Shown here piece after piece: positions 26,087 through 34,364 of a stretch of DNA of 64,000 nt. The stretch covers positions 124,001 through 188,000 of the forward strand of contig JAUHWC010000003.1 of the NCBI GenBank assembly GCA_030424845.1. Reading direction: 5' to 3'. The notes beneath the pieces were generated by a model. It saw nothing but the letters and a program-made list of their open reading frames with translations, did not search any database and was not told where the DNA came from. The position numbers and the translations under genes were made by a program. Source of the stretch: Alphaproteobacteria bacterium. GTDB taxonomy: Bacteria; Pseudomonadota; Alphaproteobacteria; Sphingomonadales; Sphingomonadaceae. Numbering within the stretch: the stretch's first letter is position 1; every line of letters begins with the position of its first letter.

Positions 26087-27453
26087 GGCAGGAAAATCGC
26101 ATGACCACTTCTTCGCTTGGCCGCCGGATCGGCGCTGTCGCCGTCGCCGGGCTTGCCGCCTTGTCGCTGGCGGGCTGCAGCGTGATCGGCGGCGGGGATG
26201 ATGACACGCCGGATACGCCGACCGTCGGCAACCGCACGCCGATCCTGTCGCGCATTGCCACCGATATCTCCGCCCATCCCAGCCTTGCCAACGTCGCCGT
26301 GGTCCTGCCGCCTGCGGAAACAAATGCCGATTGGCCGCAGGGCGGGCGCAATGCCTCCAAGGTAACCGGCCACGTCACCCTGTCCGATGCGCCGACGCGC
26401 GCCTGGACCGCGCAGATCGACGGTACCACCAAGACCCGCCGGCTGGCAGCAGCGCCCGTTGTCGGCGGTGGCAAACTGTTCGTGGTCGATACCTCCGGCG
26501 TCATCCACGCCTACAATGCCGATACCGGTTCGCGCATCTGGAGCCACCGCATCCAGGTTTCGGGCGACTTGCGCGATGCCACCTTCGGCGGCGGTGCCAG
26601 CTATGCCAACGGCAATGTCTATGCCACCAGCGGTACGGGCGACGTGTTCGCCCTGAATGCGGAGACCGGTGCCGAGATCTGGCGCAAGCGCCCGGCAGGG
26701 CCGCTGCGCGGTTCACCCACCGTGGCCTTCAATGCCGTTTACGTCATGACGCAGGACAACCAGATCCATGCGCTGAACGTCTCGGATGGCGAACCGGTGT
26801 GGCAGGATGCCGCCGCTTCCGGCCAGCAGGGCGTGTTCGGTGTGGCTGCTCCGGCTGCGGGGCAAGGCTCTGTCATTGCAGGCTATTCCAGCGGCGAGCT
26901 GGTGGCTTACCGCTTCGAAAACGGACGCGTGCTGTGGTCCGACGCGCTGGCCCGCACCTCGATCTCCACCGAAGTCGGCTCGCTGACGGACGTCGATGCC
27001 GATCCGATCATCTCCAACGGCCAGGTCTTCGCGCTGGGGCAGGGCGGCCGCATGGCAGCCTATGAACTGTCCACCGGCCTGCGCATCTGGGAACTGACGC
27101 TGGCCGGCATTTCCACTCCGGCGCTGGCCGGCGAATGGATCTTCACCCTGACAGACGATGCCCGCCTGCTGGCGATTGCCCGCTCCACGGGCCGTGTGCG
27201 CTGGGTCACCCAGCTCGAAGCCTTCCGCGATCCGGATGATCGCGAAGGCCCGATCTTCTGGACAGGACCGGTGTTGGCCAACAACAAGCTGTGGGTCGCC
27301 AGCAGCGAGGGCGAGGTCCATTCGGTGGATGTGATGACGGGGCGGAACACCCTTTTCACCGAGCTGAGCAACGGTGTCTCGCTGCCGCCGGTGGTGGCTG
27401 GCAACACGCTGTATATCCTCGATGACGGGGGCCGCATCACCGCCTGGCGTTAA
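26083..27453 (+). CDS. bamB: Outer membrane protein assembly lipoprotein BamB
   Basis: PQQ-like beta-propeller lipoprotein of the BAM complex, which folds outer-membrane beta-barrels. The signal peptide and lipobox are at LAALSLAGCSV (Cys near residue 30), so this is a lipoprotein. Repeating blade motifs are visible, for example VVGGGKLFVVDTSGVIHAY, YANGNVYATSGTGDVFAL, NAVYVMTQDNQIHAL and ANNKLWVASSEGEVHSV. At 456 residues it is longer than E. coli BamB (392). The der gene that often follows is absent; the next gene is the interrupted methyltransferase. Confidence 0.92.
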   Translation: MRQENRMTTSSLGRRIGAVAVAGLAALSLAGCSVIGGGDDDTPDTPTVGNRTPILSRIATDISAHPSLANVAVVLPPAETNADWPQGGRNASKVTGHVTLSDAPTRAWTAQIDGTTKTRRLAAAPVVGGGKLFVVDTSGVIHAYNADTGSRIWSHRIQVSGDLRDATFGGGASYANGNVYATSGTGDVFALNAETGAEIWRKRPAGPLRGSPTVAFNAVYVMTQDNQIHALNVSDGEPVWQDAAASGQQGVFGVAAPAAGQGSVIAGYSSGELVAYRFENGRVLWSDALARTSISTEVGSLTDVDADPIISNGQVFALGQGGRMAAYELSTGLRIWELTLAGISTPALAGEWIFTLTDDARLLAIARSTGRVRWVTQLEAFRDPDDREGPIFWTGPVLANNKLWVASSEGEVHSVDVMTGRNTLFTELSNGVSLPPVVAGNTLYILDDGGRITAWR

Positions 27454-27526
27454 TCGCCTGATCGCACTGCACAATTCGATCCAGCCGTTACCGCGCCTTT
27501 AACCCTTTTCGGGTTAGAGCGCGCGC

Positions 27527-28903
27527 ATGAGCGTGACTGCATCACAGACTGCTGCCGAGGCCGCACGGCCCCCGGCAAGCGATGTTTCTCCGTGGGTGGG
27601 CCTTGTCGGCCTGGCTACGCTGCTGGCCTATATCTGCCTGTGCCGGATGTGGCCCGAGCTTGTGACGACGTTCGACCTGCCGGGCCCTGCAGAGCGCATG
27701 TCCGGCCCCTATTCCTCGCTCCTGGCCATGCTGCTGACAGGCGGCGCGATGGCGGCCTGGTCCGTTTTCGTGGACAAGGTGCACCTGCGCCCCTCCACCG
27801 GGATCGACTGGAACAACCGCAAACCGCTGTCGGAAACCTTCGATGTATCGGTCACCAAGATTGCCGGTATCTGGGCCACATGGGCGATCATCGGTGCGAT
27901 CTACTGTCTCGGCCGCTGGTATTGGGAAGGGTAGTACCTCTTCGCCATGCAGGTGATTGCCGTGGCGGCGGTTCCGCTGTTCCTGTTCTCCGTGCCCTAT
28001 GTGTTCTGGCTGGACCGGGTGATGGTGAAGCCGAAGGACCACAGCTGGCATTTCGGCGCCATGTTGCTTGGCCGCGAGGCGTGGGACGGCGAACAGGTGA
28101 AGAAGCACTGGCGGGCGTGGATCATCAAGGGGTTCTTCTCCGCCTTCATGATTTCCATCCTGCCGATGGGCTTCGCCTCCGTGGTGGAAGCCAATATTTC
28201 CGACGTGATCCGGAACCCGGTCGCCACCGAGATGCTGATGTTCGAGCTGCTGTTCGTGGTCGACGTGCAGATCGGCACGGTGGGATACCTGTGCACCTTC
28301 CGCCCGCTTGATGCGCACATCCGCAGCGGCAACCCCTTCCTTGCCGGCTGGCTGGCGGCGTTGCTGTGCTACCCGCCGTTTGTCTTTGCCTTCATGGGCA
28401 ATGGCGGGATGATCCAGTACGAATACAACACCGCCGGTTGGGGATACTGGTTCGAAGGGCATGACCTGTTGCTGTGGGCCTGGGCCGGCTGGCTGGCCTT
28501 CCTCACCGCGATCTATGCCTGGGCCACGGTCGCCTTCGGCATCCGCTTCTCCAACCTCACCTATCGCGGGGTGCTGACCAACGGTCCGTTCCGCTACACG
28601 CGCCATCCGGCCTATCTGTCCAAGAACCTGTTCTGGTGGTGCTCTGCCATGCCGTTCATGGTGACCAGCGGCAGCATGGTGGACGTGATCCGCAACACGG
28701 TGTTCCTGGGTATCGTGAGCGGCATCTACTACTGGCGCGCGCGCACCGAGGAAGCGCACCTGCTGGGCGAAGACCCGAAGTACCGGGCCTATTATGACTG
28801 GATGCAGGAAAACGGCATGGTCACCAGCAGGCTTGCCAGGCTGGTGCGGGCAATCAACCCGCGCCCGTCACGCTCTTACGGTGCGGTGCAGCCCGCGGAA
28901 TAA
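27527..28903 (+). pseudogene. Isoprenylcysteine carboxyl methyltransferase-family membrane protein, split by an in-frame TAG
   Basis: Two open segments in the same frame (27527-27934, 135 residues; 27947-28903, 318 residues) are separated by one TAG at 27932-27934 and four sense codons. The sequence across it reads WYWEG-stop-YLFAMQVIA, continuing the hydrophobic pattern smoothly, and no other stop interrupts 458 codons. The second part has the ICMT/PEMT methyltransferase domain, with RYTRHPAYLSKNLFWW and EEAHLLGEDPKYRAYYDWM. A CAG-to-TAG change would explain it. The second part has its own ATG at 27947 after GGGAAGGG, so it may still be made separately. Confidence 0.7.
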
Positions 28904-28913
28904 GCGAAAGCCG

Positions 28914-29825
28914 TCAGGCGTTGCCGACAACGAAACAGGCCGCTGCCACCAGCGCACCTGCCCAACGGTTGGAGCGGAACCGGTCAAGCGGGTTCTGCCC
29001 GTCCTTCGGGTCCAGCGTCAGCACCTGCCAGGCAAAGTGACCTGCCGCGGGGAGCAGCGCCAGCAGCGCCAGCCAGTCTTCCCGCAGCAGCCAGAATGAC
29101 AAGGCGAAACAGGCGATCGACGCGGCGTAGAACAGCCCGACGCCTGCCTTCACATTGTCACCCAGGCGCAACGCGCTGGACTTGATGCCCACCAGCGCAT
29201 CGTCCTCCCGGTCCTGCAATGCGTAGATCGTGTCATAGGCGATGCACCAGAAGAACGCGCCCGCATAAAGCGCCAGCATCACGCCCAGCCTGTCGGACGT
29301 GAAGGCTACCCAGCCGACCGGCGCCCCCCATGTAAAGACAAGGCCGAGCCACGCCTGCGGCCACCAGGTAACGCGCTTCATGAAGGGATAGGCCGCCACC
29401 AGAACCAGGCTGGCCAGCGCCACCAACTGGGCCTGCCAGCGAAGTTGCAGCAGCACGACAAGCCCCACCGCGCACAAGGCGAGCAGCCATGCCCACGCCG
29501 CTCTCAAACTCACCCGCCCGCTGGCGACAGGGCGCGCGGCGGTTCGCGCCACCTGCCTGTCCAGGTCGGCATCGACGATATCGTTGTAGACACAGCCCGC
29601 GCCGCGCATGGCACTGCTGCCCAGCAGGAACCAGGCGATCATCACCGCCTTGGCGGACAATGGCACATTCGGCACCAGCAACGCGCCCCACGCGCAGGGC
29701 CATAACAGCAGCCACCAGCCGATCGGCCTGTCGAAGCGCGCCAGCAGCGCATAATCGCGCGCAGCGGCAGGCAGCAGGGAAACAAGGCCGCGATGCTCGC
29801 TGTCGGGGGTCACGCTGTCTGTCAT
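28914..29825 (-). CDS. ubiA: 4-hydroxybenzoate polyprenyltransferase
   Basis: Membrane prenyltransferase that attaches the polyprenyl tail to 4-hydroxybenzoate in ubiquinone synthesis. The two Asp-rich motifs are NDIVDADLDRQVARTAARP near residue 81 and YALQDREDDALVGIKS near residue 210. Eight or nine helices are predicted. The start MTDSVTPDSEHRG at 29825 gives 303 residues, close to E. coli UbiA (290); the longer in-frame form extends over the upstream gene's promoter region. Convergent with the methyltransferase gene upstream. Confidence 0.93.
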   Translation of the reverse strand: MTDSVTPDSEHRGLVSLLPAAARDYALLARFDRPIGWWLLLWPCAWGALLVPNVPLSAKAVMIAWFLLGSSAMRGAGCVYNDIVDADLDRQVARTAARPVASGRVSLRAAWAWLLALCAVGLVVLLQLRWQAQLVALASLVLVAAYPFMKRVTWWPQAWLGLVFTWGAPVGWVAFTSDRLGVMLALYAGAFFWCIAYDTIYALQDREDDALVGIKSSALRLGDNVKAGVGLFYAASIACFALSFWLLREDWLALLALLPAAGHFAWQVLTLDPKDGQNPLDRFRSNRWAGALVAAACFVVGNA

Positions 29826-29885
29826 GCTTGCATGCCATAATCGGCTTGGGCCAAAGGGGAAAGCAGATGACGGGGGAAAGCGACG

Positions 29886-30665
29886 ATGGATGTCGGTGAA
29901 TACAATAGGGAACAATGGAACCGGCGTGCCGAAGCGGGCGATGAATGGTCCATTCCCGTCACGCCCGAACAGGTCGCCGCGGCGAGGAAGGGCGATTGGG
30001 AGGTGTTGCTGACACCGACCAGGACCGTGCCGCGCGAATGGTTCGGCGATATCGCGGGAAAGGACATGCTCGGCCTTGCGTCAGGTGGCGGGCAGCAATG
30101 CCCGATCTTCGCTGCCGCCGGTGCGCGGGTATCCTGCCTCGATGCCTCGGACGTACAGCTTGCGCTGGATGAACAGGTCGCCCGGCGCGAAGGGCTGGAG
30201 ATTCGCACCGTTCAGGGCTTCATGCATGATCTCTCGGACTTTGCCGACGAGAGCTTCGATATCGTCTTCAACCCCTGTTCCACGGCCTTTGCCCCTGAAG
30301 TGCTGCCGGTATGGAGAGAGGTTGCGCGGGTTCTGCGCCCGGGCGGAGTGCTGATGACGGGCTTCTACAACCCGGTGTATTACATCTTCGATCCGCTGGC
30401 TCTCGACCGTGACGAACTGGTGCCCCGCTACAGCCTGCCGCACAGCGATTTCGACCTGCCTGACGAGGATCGCGAGGCGCTGCTTGCCAGTGATCCGGAT
30501 GACAAGACCCTGGGTTTCAGCCACACGCTGGAAACGCAGATCGGTGGGCAGTTCGAAGCCGGACTGGTCATGAACGCCATGTTCGAGGATAGATGGGATG
30601 AGATCGACGTGATGAGCAAGCTGTTTCCGCCCTTCATCGCCACCCGGTCCTTCAAACCTGCCTGA
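29886..30665 (+). CDS. Class I SAM-dependent methyltransferase (Methyltransf_11 type)
   Basis: A 259-residue soluble methyltransferase. The SAM-binding region reads KDMLGLASGGGQQCPIFAAA (glycine-rich motif I near residue 62) with the acidic CLDASD at strand 2. Post-motif segments are FDIVFNPCSTAFAPEVLPV and VARVLRPGGVLMTGF, typical of the family. Its stop overlaps the rsmE start (TGATG). The substrate is not evident. Confidence 0.82.
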   Translation: MDVGEYNREQWNRRAEAGDEWSIPVTPEQVAAARKGDWEVLLTPTRTVPREWFGDIAGKDMLGLASGGGQQCPIFAAAGARVSCLDASDVQLALDEQVARREGLEIRTVQGFMHDLSDFADESFDIVFNPCSTAFAPEVLPVWREVARVLRPGGVLMTGFYNPVYYIFDPLALDRDELVPRYSLPHSDFDLPDEDREALLASDPDDKTLGFSHTLETQIGGQFEAGLVMNAMFEDRWDEIDVMSKLFPPFIATRSFKPA

Positions 30666-31426
30666 TGTCGGGCGCGCATTCCCCCAAGACGCCGGCATGG
30701 CCACCGCGCAGCGCGCCGCGCCTGTTCGTGGACGTGCCACTGGCGCAAGGGACCACGATCAGCCTTGATGGCCCGCAGGCGCATTACCTCGCGCGCGTGA
30801 TGCGGGTGGGCGAGGGCGATGCGGTAATCCTGTGCGACAACGCAACCGGCGAATGGGCCGCGCGGGTTGTCGAAGCGGGCAAGCGTAACTGTTTGCTGGA
30901 GGCAGTCGAATGCCTGAGGGAACGCGAGCAGGTGCCCGATTTCTGGCTCTGCCCCGCACTGCTCAAGAAGGACCGCTTCGACATGGTGCTGGAAAAGGCG
31001 AGCGAGCTGGGTGTGCGGCGCATCGTGCCGGTGCTGACCCGCCGCTGCGTGGCTGACAAGCTGAACCCTGATCGCGCCCGCACCATCCTGACCGAAGCAG
31101 CCGAACAATGCGCACGCACCGCATTGCCGGAACTGGGCGAGGTGACGAAGCTGGAGGCCCTGCTGCGCGATTGGCCCGAAGATCGTGCCCTCTTTTTCGC
31201 GGACGAGCTTGGCGGGGAGCCGGCAGCAGGGGTTTTTGCCGCCCATTCAGGCCCGGCTGCACTGCTTGTCGGGCCCGAAGGCGGCTTTGACGATGCCGAG
31301 CGCGAGGCGATCCGTGCCCATGCCGCTGCCCGGGCAATCTCGCTCGGCCCCCGGATCCTGCGCGGCGAGACGGCCGCGATCGCCGCCACCGCCGTATGGA
31401 TGGCCAGCGCGGGAGACTGGTCTTGA
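30665..31426 (+). CDS. rsmE: 16S rRNA (uracil1498-N3)-methyltransferase
   Basis: SPOUT-fold methyltransferase that modifies U1498 in the decoding region of 16S rRNA. The family's C-terminal trefoil-knot motifs are GPAALLVGPEGGFDDAEREA and SLGPRILRGETAAIAA near residues 200-245. The N-terminal RNA-binding domain contains HYLARVMRVGEGDAVIL. At 253 residues its length is normal. Start overlaps the preceding stop. Confidence 0.95.
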   Translation: MSGAHSPKTPAWPPRSAPRLFVDVPLAQGTTISLDGPQAHYLARVMRVGEGDAVILCDNATGEWAARVVEAGKRNCLLEAVECLREREQVPDFWLCPALLKKDRFDMVLEKASELGVRRIVPVLTRRCVADKLNPDRARTILTEAAEQCARTALPELGEVTKLEALLRDWPEDRALFFADELGGEPAAGVFAAHSGPAALLVGPEGGFDDAEREAIRAHAAARAISLGPRILRGETAAIAATAVWMASAGDWS

Positions 31427-31496
31427 GGCCAATCCTTTCCGGACAAGGACAATTTGATACTGGCGCAGCTGCGATTAACCTCCTAACGGGCTTCGC

Positions 31497-32882
31497 ATGA
31501 GCACGCGCAAGGCGTCACAGGGGGAGGAGCGGCCCATCGAGAGCCGCGATCAGCTGGCCGAGCCGATGCAGGCCGGCGAGAAGCCCGCGTCTGCGTGGCG
31601 CATCGGTACAGAGCACGAAAAGCTTGTTTTCAAACATGATGACAAGCGCGCACCGTCCTATGACGAGGAAGGCGGTATCCTCGACATCCTGATGTCCATG
31701 CGCCAGTTCGGCTGGGAGCCGGTGGAGGAGAACGGCCCAGACGGCAAAAAGAGGGTCATCGCCATGAGCGGCGATGACGGTACGATCAGCCTTGAGCCTG
31801 CCGGCCAGCTGGAACTGTCCGGCGCGCCGCTGGATAACCTGCACCAGACCTGCGCCGAAACCGGTCGCCACCTGAAGCAGTGCAAGATCGTTGGCGAGGA
31901 ATGCGGTGTCGGCTTCCTCGGTCTTGGCATGTGGCCGGACAAGACCCGCGAAGAACTGCCCGTGATGCCCAAGGGCCGCTATGCCATCATGATGCGGCAC
32001 ATGCCGCGCGTCGGCAGTCTCGGCCTCGACATGATGCTGCGCACCTGCACCATCCAGGTGAACCTCGACTATGCGAGCGAGGCATGCATGGCGCAGAAGT
32101 TCCGCACCTCGCTGGCGCTGCAACCGCTCGCCACCGCGCTGTTTGCCAATTCGCCGTTCACCGAAGGCAAGCCCAACGGCTTCCTGTCCTATCGCAGCCA
32201 TATCTGGAGCGATACGGACCCGCACCGCACCGGCATGCTGCCCTTCGTGTTCGAGGATGGCTTCGGCTACGAGCGCTATGTCGACTACATGCTCGATGTG
32301 CCGATGTATTTCGTATTCCGCGACGGCAAGTATATCGATGCCGCGGGGCAGAGCTTCCGGGACTTCCTGAAGGGCGAACTGCCGGCGCTGCCGGGCGAAT
32401 TGCCCACGCCGAGTGACTGGCAGGACCACCTGTCCACCGCCTTTCCCGAGGTGCGCCTCAAGAGCTTTCTGGAAATGCGCGGGGCCGATGGTGGCCCGTG
32501 GAACCGCATCTGCGCGCTGCCTGCGCTGTGGGTCGGCCTGCTGTATGACCAGTCCGCCCTCGATGCCGCTTGGGACCTCGTCAAGGACTGGTCGATGGAA
32601 GATCGCGAGGCCTTGCGCAACGCCGTGCCGAAGATGGGGCTCAAGGCCCCGATCCCGGGTGGCCGCACCTTGGGCGACATGGCCGGTGAAGTGCTCGATA
32701 TCGCCCACGCCGGCCTCGCCGCGCGCGCGCGCCTCGATGGCAGCGGCAATGACGAGACCGGCTTCCTTGAACCGCTGCGCGAGATCGTGGACAGCGGCAA
32801 GACACCTGCCGAGGTGCTGCTCGACAAGTTTTATGGCGAGTGGGGCGGGGATCTCGGCCGGGTTTACGACGAAGCGTTCTAA
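31497..32882 (+). CDS. gshA: Glutamate-cysteine ligase, plant/alphaproteobacterial type
   Basis: Catalyses the ATP-dependent first step of glutathione synthesis. The 461 residues belong to the GCS2-like group found in plants and alphaproteobacteria. The signature region WRIGTEHEKLVFKHDD is at about residue 35, followed by LEPAGQLELSGAP and MMLRTCTIQVNLDYASE. The start is 70 bases after rsmE, so a separate transcript is possible. Its proximity to soxR and a VOC gene makes a redox-stress context plausible, though co-regulation is not shown. Confidence 0.95.
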   Translation: MSTRKASQGEERPIESRDQLAEPMQAGEKPASAWRIGTEHEKLVFKHDDKRAPSYDEEGGILDILMSMRQFGWEPVEENGPDGKKRVIAMSGDDGTISLEPAGQLELSGAPLDNLHQTCAETGRHLKQCKIVGEECGVGFLGLGMWPDKTREELPVMPKGRYAIMMRHMPRVGSLGLDMMLRTCTIQVNLDYASEACMAQKFRTSLALQPLATALFANSPFTEGKPNGFLSYRSHIWSDTDPHRTGMLPFVFEDGFGYERYVDYMLDVPMYFVFRDGKYIDAAGQSFRDFLKGELPALPGELPTPSDWQDHLSTAFPEVRLKSFLEMRGADGGPWNRICALPALWVGLLYDQSALDAAWDLVKDWSMEDREALRNAVPKMGLKAPIPGGRTLGDMAGEVLDIAHAGLAARARLDGSGNDETGFLEPLREIVDSGKTPAEVLLDKFYGEWGGDLGRVYDEAF

Positions 32883-32891
32883 GCCTGCGCA

Positions 32892-33266
32892 TCAGGCGTA
32901 GCTGACCACCTCGAACTCGATCCCGTCCCAATCGAAGAAGTAGAAGCGCCGGCCGGGTTCGTAATCGTCATGGCCCCAGGGCTGAAGCCCCTGTGCGATC
33001 ACCACCTGCTCTGCTGCATCGAGGTCTTCGACCAGCAAACCCACGTGGTTCATCGGCCGGCCCTTCTTCTGGCCGGCGTGATCCTTGCGGTCGGTATAGA
33101 GCGCCAGATAGGTGTCCTCCTCACCGACGTGGATGGTCTCTCCGGCACCACCGCCCCCCGGCCCGCGCCACCTTTGCTCCCATCCGAGCAGCTTTTTGAA
33201 CAGATCGGCCGAACGTTCGATGTCGCTGACGGTCAGGTTTACATGTTCGATGCGTCCTTGCCTCAT
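32892..33266 (-). CDS. VOC-family (glyoxalase/bleomycin-resistance-like) protein under a SoxR-type promoter
   Basis: A 124-residue vicinal-oxygen-chelate fold protein. It opens RQGRIEHVNLTVSDIERSA and ends with the strand FYFFDWDGIEFEVVSYA, typical of the family's paired beta-alpha-beta-beta-beta modules, with metal-ligand candidates His8 and the C-terminal Glu. It is convergent with gshA and divergent from soxR. A SoxR-type promoter (33350-33380) reads into it, so it is probably part of the SoxR regulon. The substrate is unknown. Confidence 0.83.
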   Translation of the reverse strand: MRQGRIEHVNLTVSDIERSADLFKKLLGWEQRWRGPGGGGAGETIHVGEEDTYLALYTDRKDHAGQKKGRPMNHVGLLVEDLDAAEQVVIAQGLQPWGHDDYEPGRRFYFFDWDGIEFEVVSYA

Positions 33267-33349
33267 GGCTTAATATCCTTCGCTAACTATCTGTCATAAT
33301 TGCACGATTTCATGTACCAGACTGGGACTTTGCGAATCGCGACTTGGCG

Positions 33350-33380
33350 ATTCTGCAATCTCAAGCTAAGTTGAGGTCAA
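33350..33380 (-). promoter_or_regulatory. SoxR-type promoter with SoxR box, reading into the VOC gene
   Basis: On the minus strand, TTGACC (33380-33375) and CAGAAT (33355-33350) are separated by exactly 19 bases, the over-long spacer typical of MerR/SoxR-activated promoters. Inside it, 33359-33376 is an 18-base near-palindrome, CCTCAACTTAGCTTGAGA on the minus strand, closely matching the E. coli soxS box. Start near 33343 gives a leader of about 77 bases ahead of the VOC ATG. Confidence 0.8.
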
Positions 33381-33406
33381 GAGTTTGGGGAAAACGATTC
33401 GCGACC

Positions 33407-33415
33407 TGTGGATAA
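33407..33415 (+). other. Single perfect DnaA-box sequence in the soxR upstream region
   Basis: TGTGGATAA, the complement of the consensus TTATCCACA, lies 33 bases before the soxR ATG. One isolated box, with no AT-rich region or replication genes nearby, so not an origin; possibly a chance match or a titration/regulatory site. Confidence 0.25.
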
Positions 33416-33447
33416 GCTCGCGGATCAATCGTCATCGGGGGGTCGAC

Positions 33448-33888
33448 ATGACGAAAGCGAATTTCATCACCATCGGGCAATTGTCCAAGCGCACCGGCGT
33501 GGCCGTTTCTGCCATCCGCTTCTATGAGGAGAAGGGGTTGCTGCATTCGCTGCGCACCAGCGGCAACCAGCGCCGTTTCCTGCGCGGTGACATTCGCCGG
33601 GTGAGCTTCATCCTCATCGCACAGCGGCTGGGCCTTGCCTTGTCGGAGATCGAGGAGCAGCTCACCAGCCTTCCGCAGGAGCGCAACCCCACCCTGGGGG
33701 ACTGGCAAAGGATCAGCCGCCAGATGCGCGAGCAGATCGACGAGAAGATCCTCCTGCTTAACCGCACCCGCAGCCAGCTGCACCAGTGCATCGGTTGCGG
33801 TTGCCTCAGCCTCGACAAGTGCCGCCTCTACAACAAGGACGACAAGCTCGGCCTCAAGGGGCCGGGACCGCGGGCGGTGCTGGATTAG
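33448..33888 (+). CDS. soxR: Redox-sensitive transcriptional activator SoxR
   Basis: MerR-family activator with a redox-active 2Fe-2S cluster, responding to redox-cycling compounds. The DNA-binding region shows LSKRTGVAVSAIRFYEEKGLL near residue 10, then RTSGNQRRFLRGDIRRVSFI. The cluster-binding motif CIGCGCLSLDKC near residues 113-124 has the SoxR spacing (Cys-x2-Cys-x-Cys-x5-Cys). The ATG at 33448 follows a weak AGGG-type ribosome site; the longer in-frame form is not needed. It probably activates the divergent VOC gene through the SoxR box. Confidence 0.95.
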   Translation: MTKANFITIGQLSKRTGVAVSAIRFYEEKGLLHSLRTSGNQRRFLRGDIRRVSFILIAQRLGLALSEIEEQLTSLPQERNPTLGDWQRISRQMREQIDEKILLLNRTRSQLHQCIGCGCLSLDKCRLYNKDDKLGLKGPGPRAVLD

Positions 33889-33917
33889 CGGCACGCCACG
33901 CCTGGCTGGGCCTTCAG

Positions 33918-34340
33918 CTAGCGATAGATCACATCCACTGCCTCGCGGCATTGCGCGTCATTGGTCTGCGTGCGGGCGCGGTTGCAGATGGCCTGGGCCT
34001 GCGCGTCAGGTGCGACATGCGCGACATGGAGGCCCTGGCGGGTGCGGGTGCGACCGCTGGCGGGCCTGCCACGGCTGTTGGCTTCGCGCAAAATGTCCAC
34101 CACCAGCTCTGTGCGGCCCGGAAACTGGCCATCGCGTACCACGAACAGGTAGGGACTGGCGCCGCTTTCGTCCTCGCATTCAAAGGCAAGGCCAGTGTTG
34201 GTCAGGTGCAGGGTAACGGCACCGCATTGCTCGACCAAGACCGAACCGGCTGCGCCCCCGCCGCGCTGGGCCAGGGCTTGCGAGGTGAAGGCGAGCGATA
34301 CTGCGAGCGCCGCTCCCGTCAATCCGCTCAGCATTCGCAT
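33918..34340 (-). CDS. Hypothetical secreted protein
   Basis: A 140-residue protein with a signal peptide (RMLSGLTGAALAVSLAFTSQ, likely cleavage after ALA-Q near residue 24). The mature part has two cysteine pairs (LVEQCGAVTLHL, FECEDESG, AICNRARTQ, DAQCREAVD), which suggests disulfides in the periplasm. No named family recognised. Convergent with soxR and downstream of smc by 24 bases in the same direction, so it may be transcribed after smc. Confidence 0.6.
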   Translation of the reverse strand: MRMLSGLTGAALAVSLAFTSQALAQRGGGAAGSVLVEQCGAVTLHLTNTGLAFECEDESGASPYLFVVRDGQFPGRTELVVDILREANSRGRPASGRTRTRQGLHVAHVAPDAQAQAICNRARTQTNDAQCREAVDVIYR

Positions 34341-34364
34341 GGCCTTTCTCCTCCTTTTGCCAGT

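Noticed and set aside
33401-33420. Replication origin near soxR based on the DnaA box
   Set aside because: Only one box, no AT-rich unwinding region, and no dnaA, dnaN or hemE-type neighbours.
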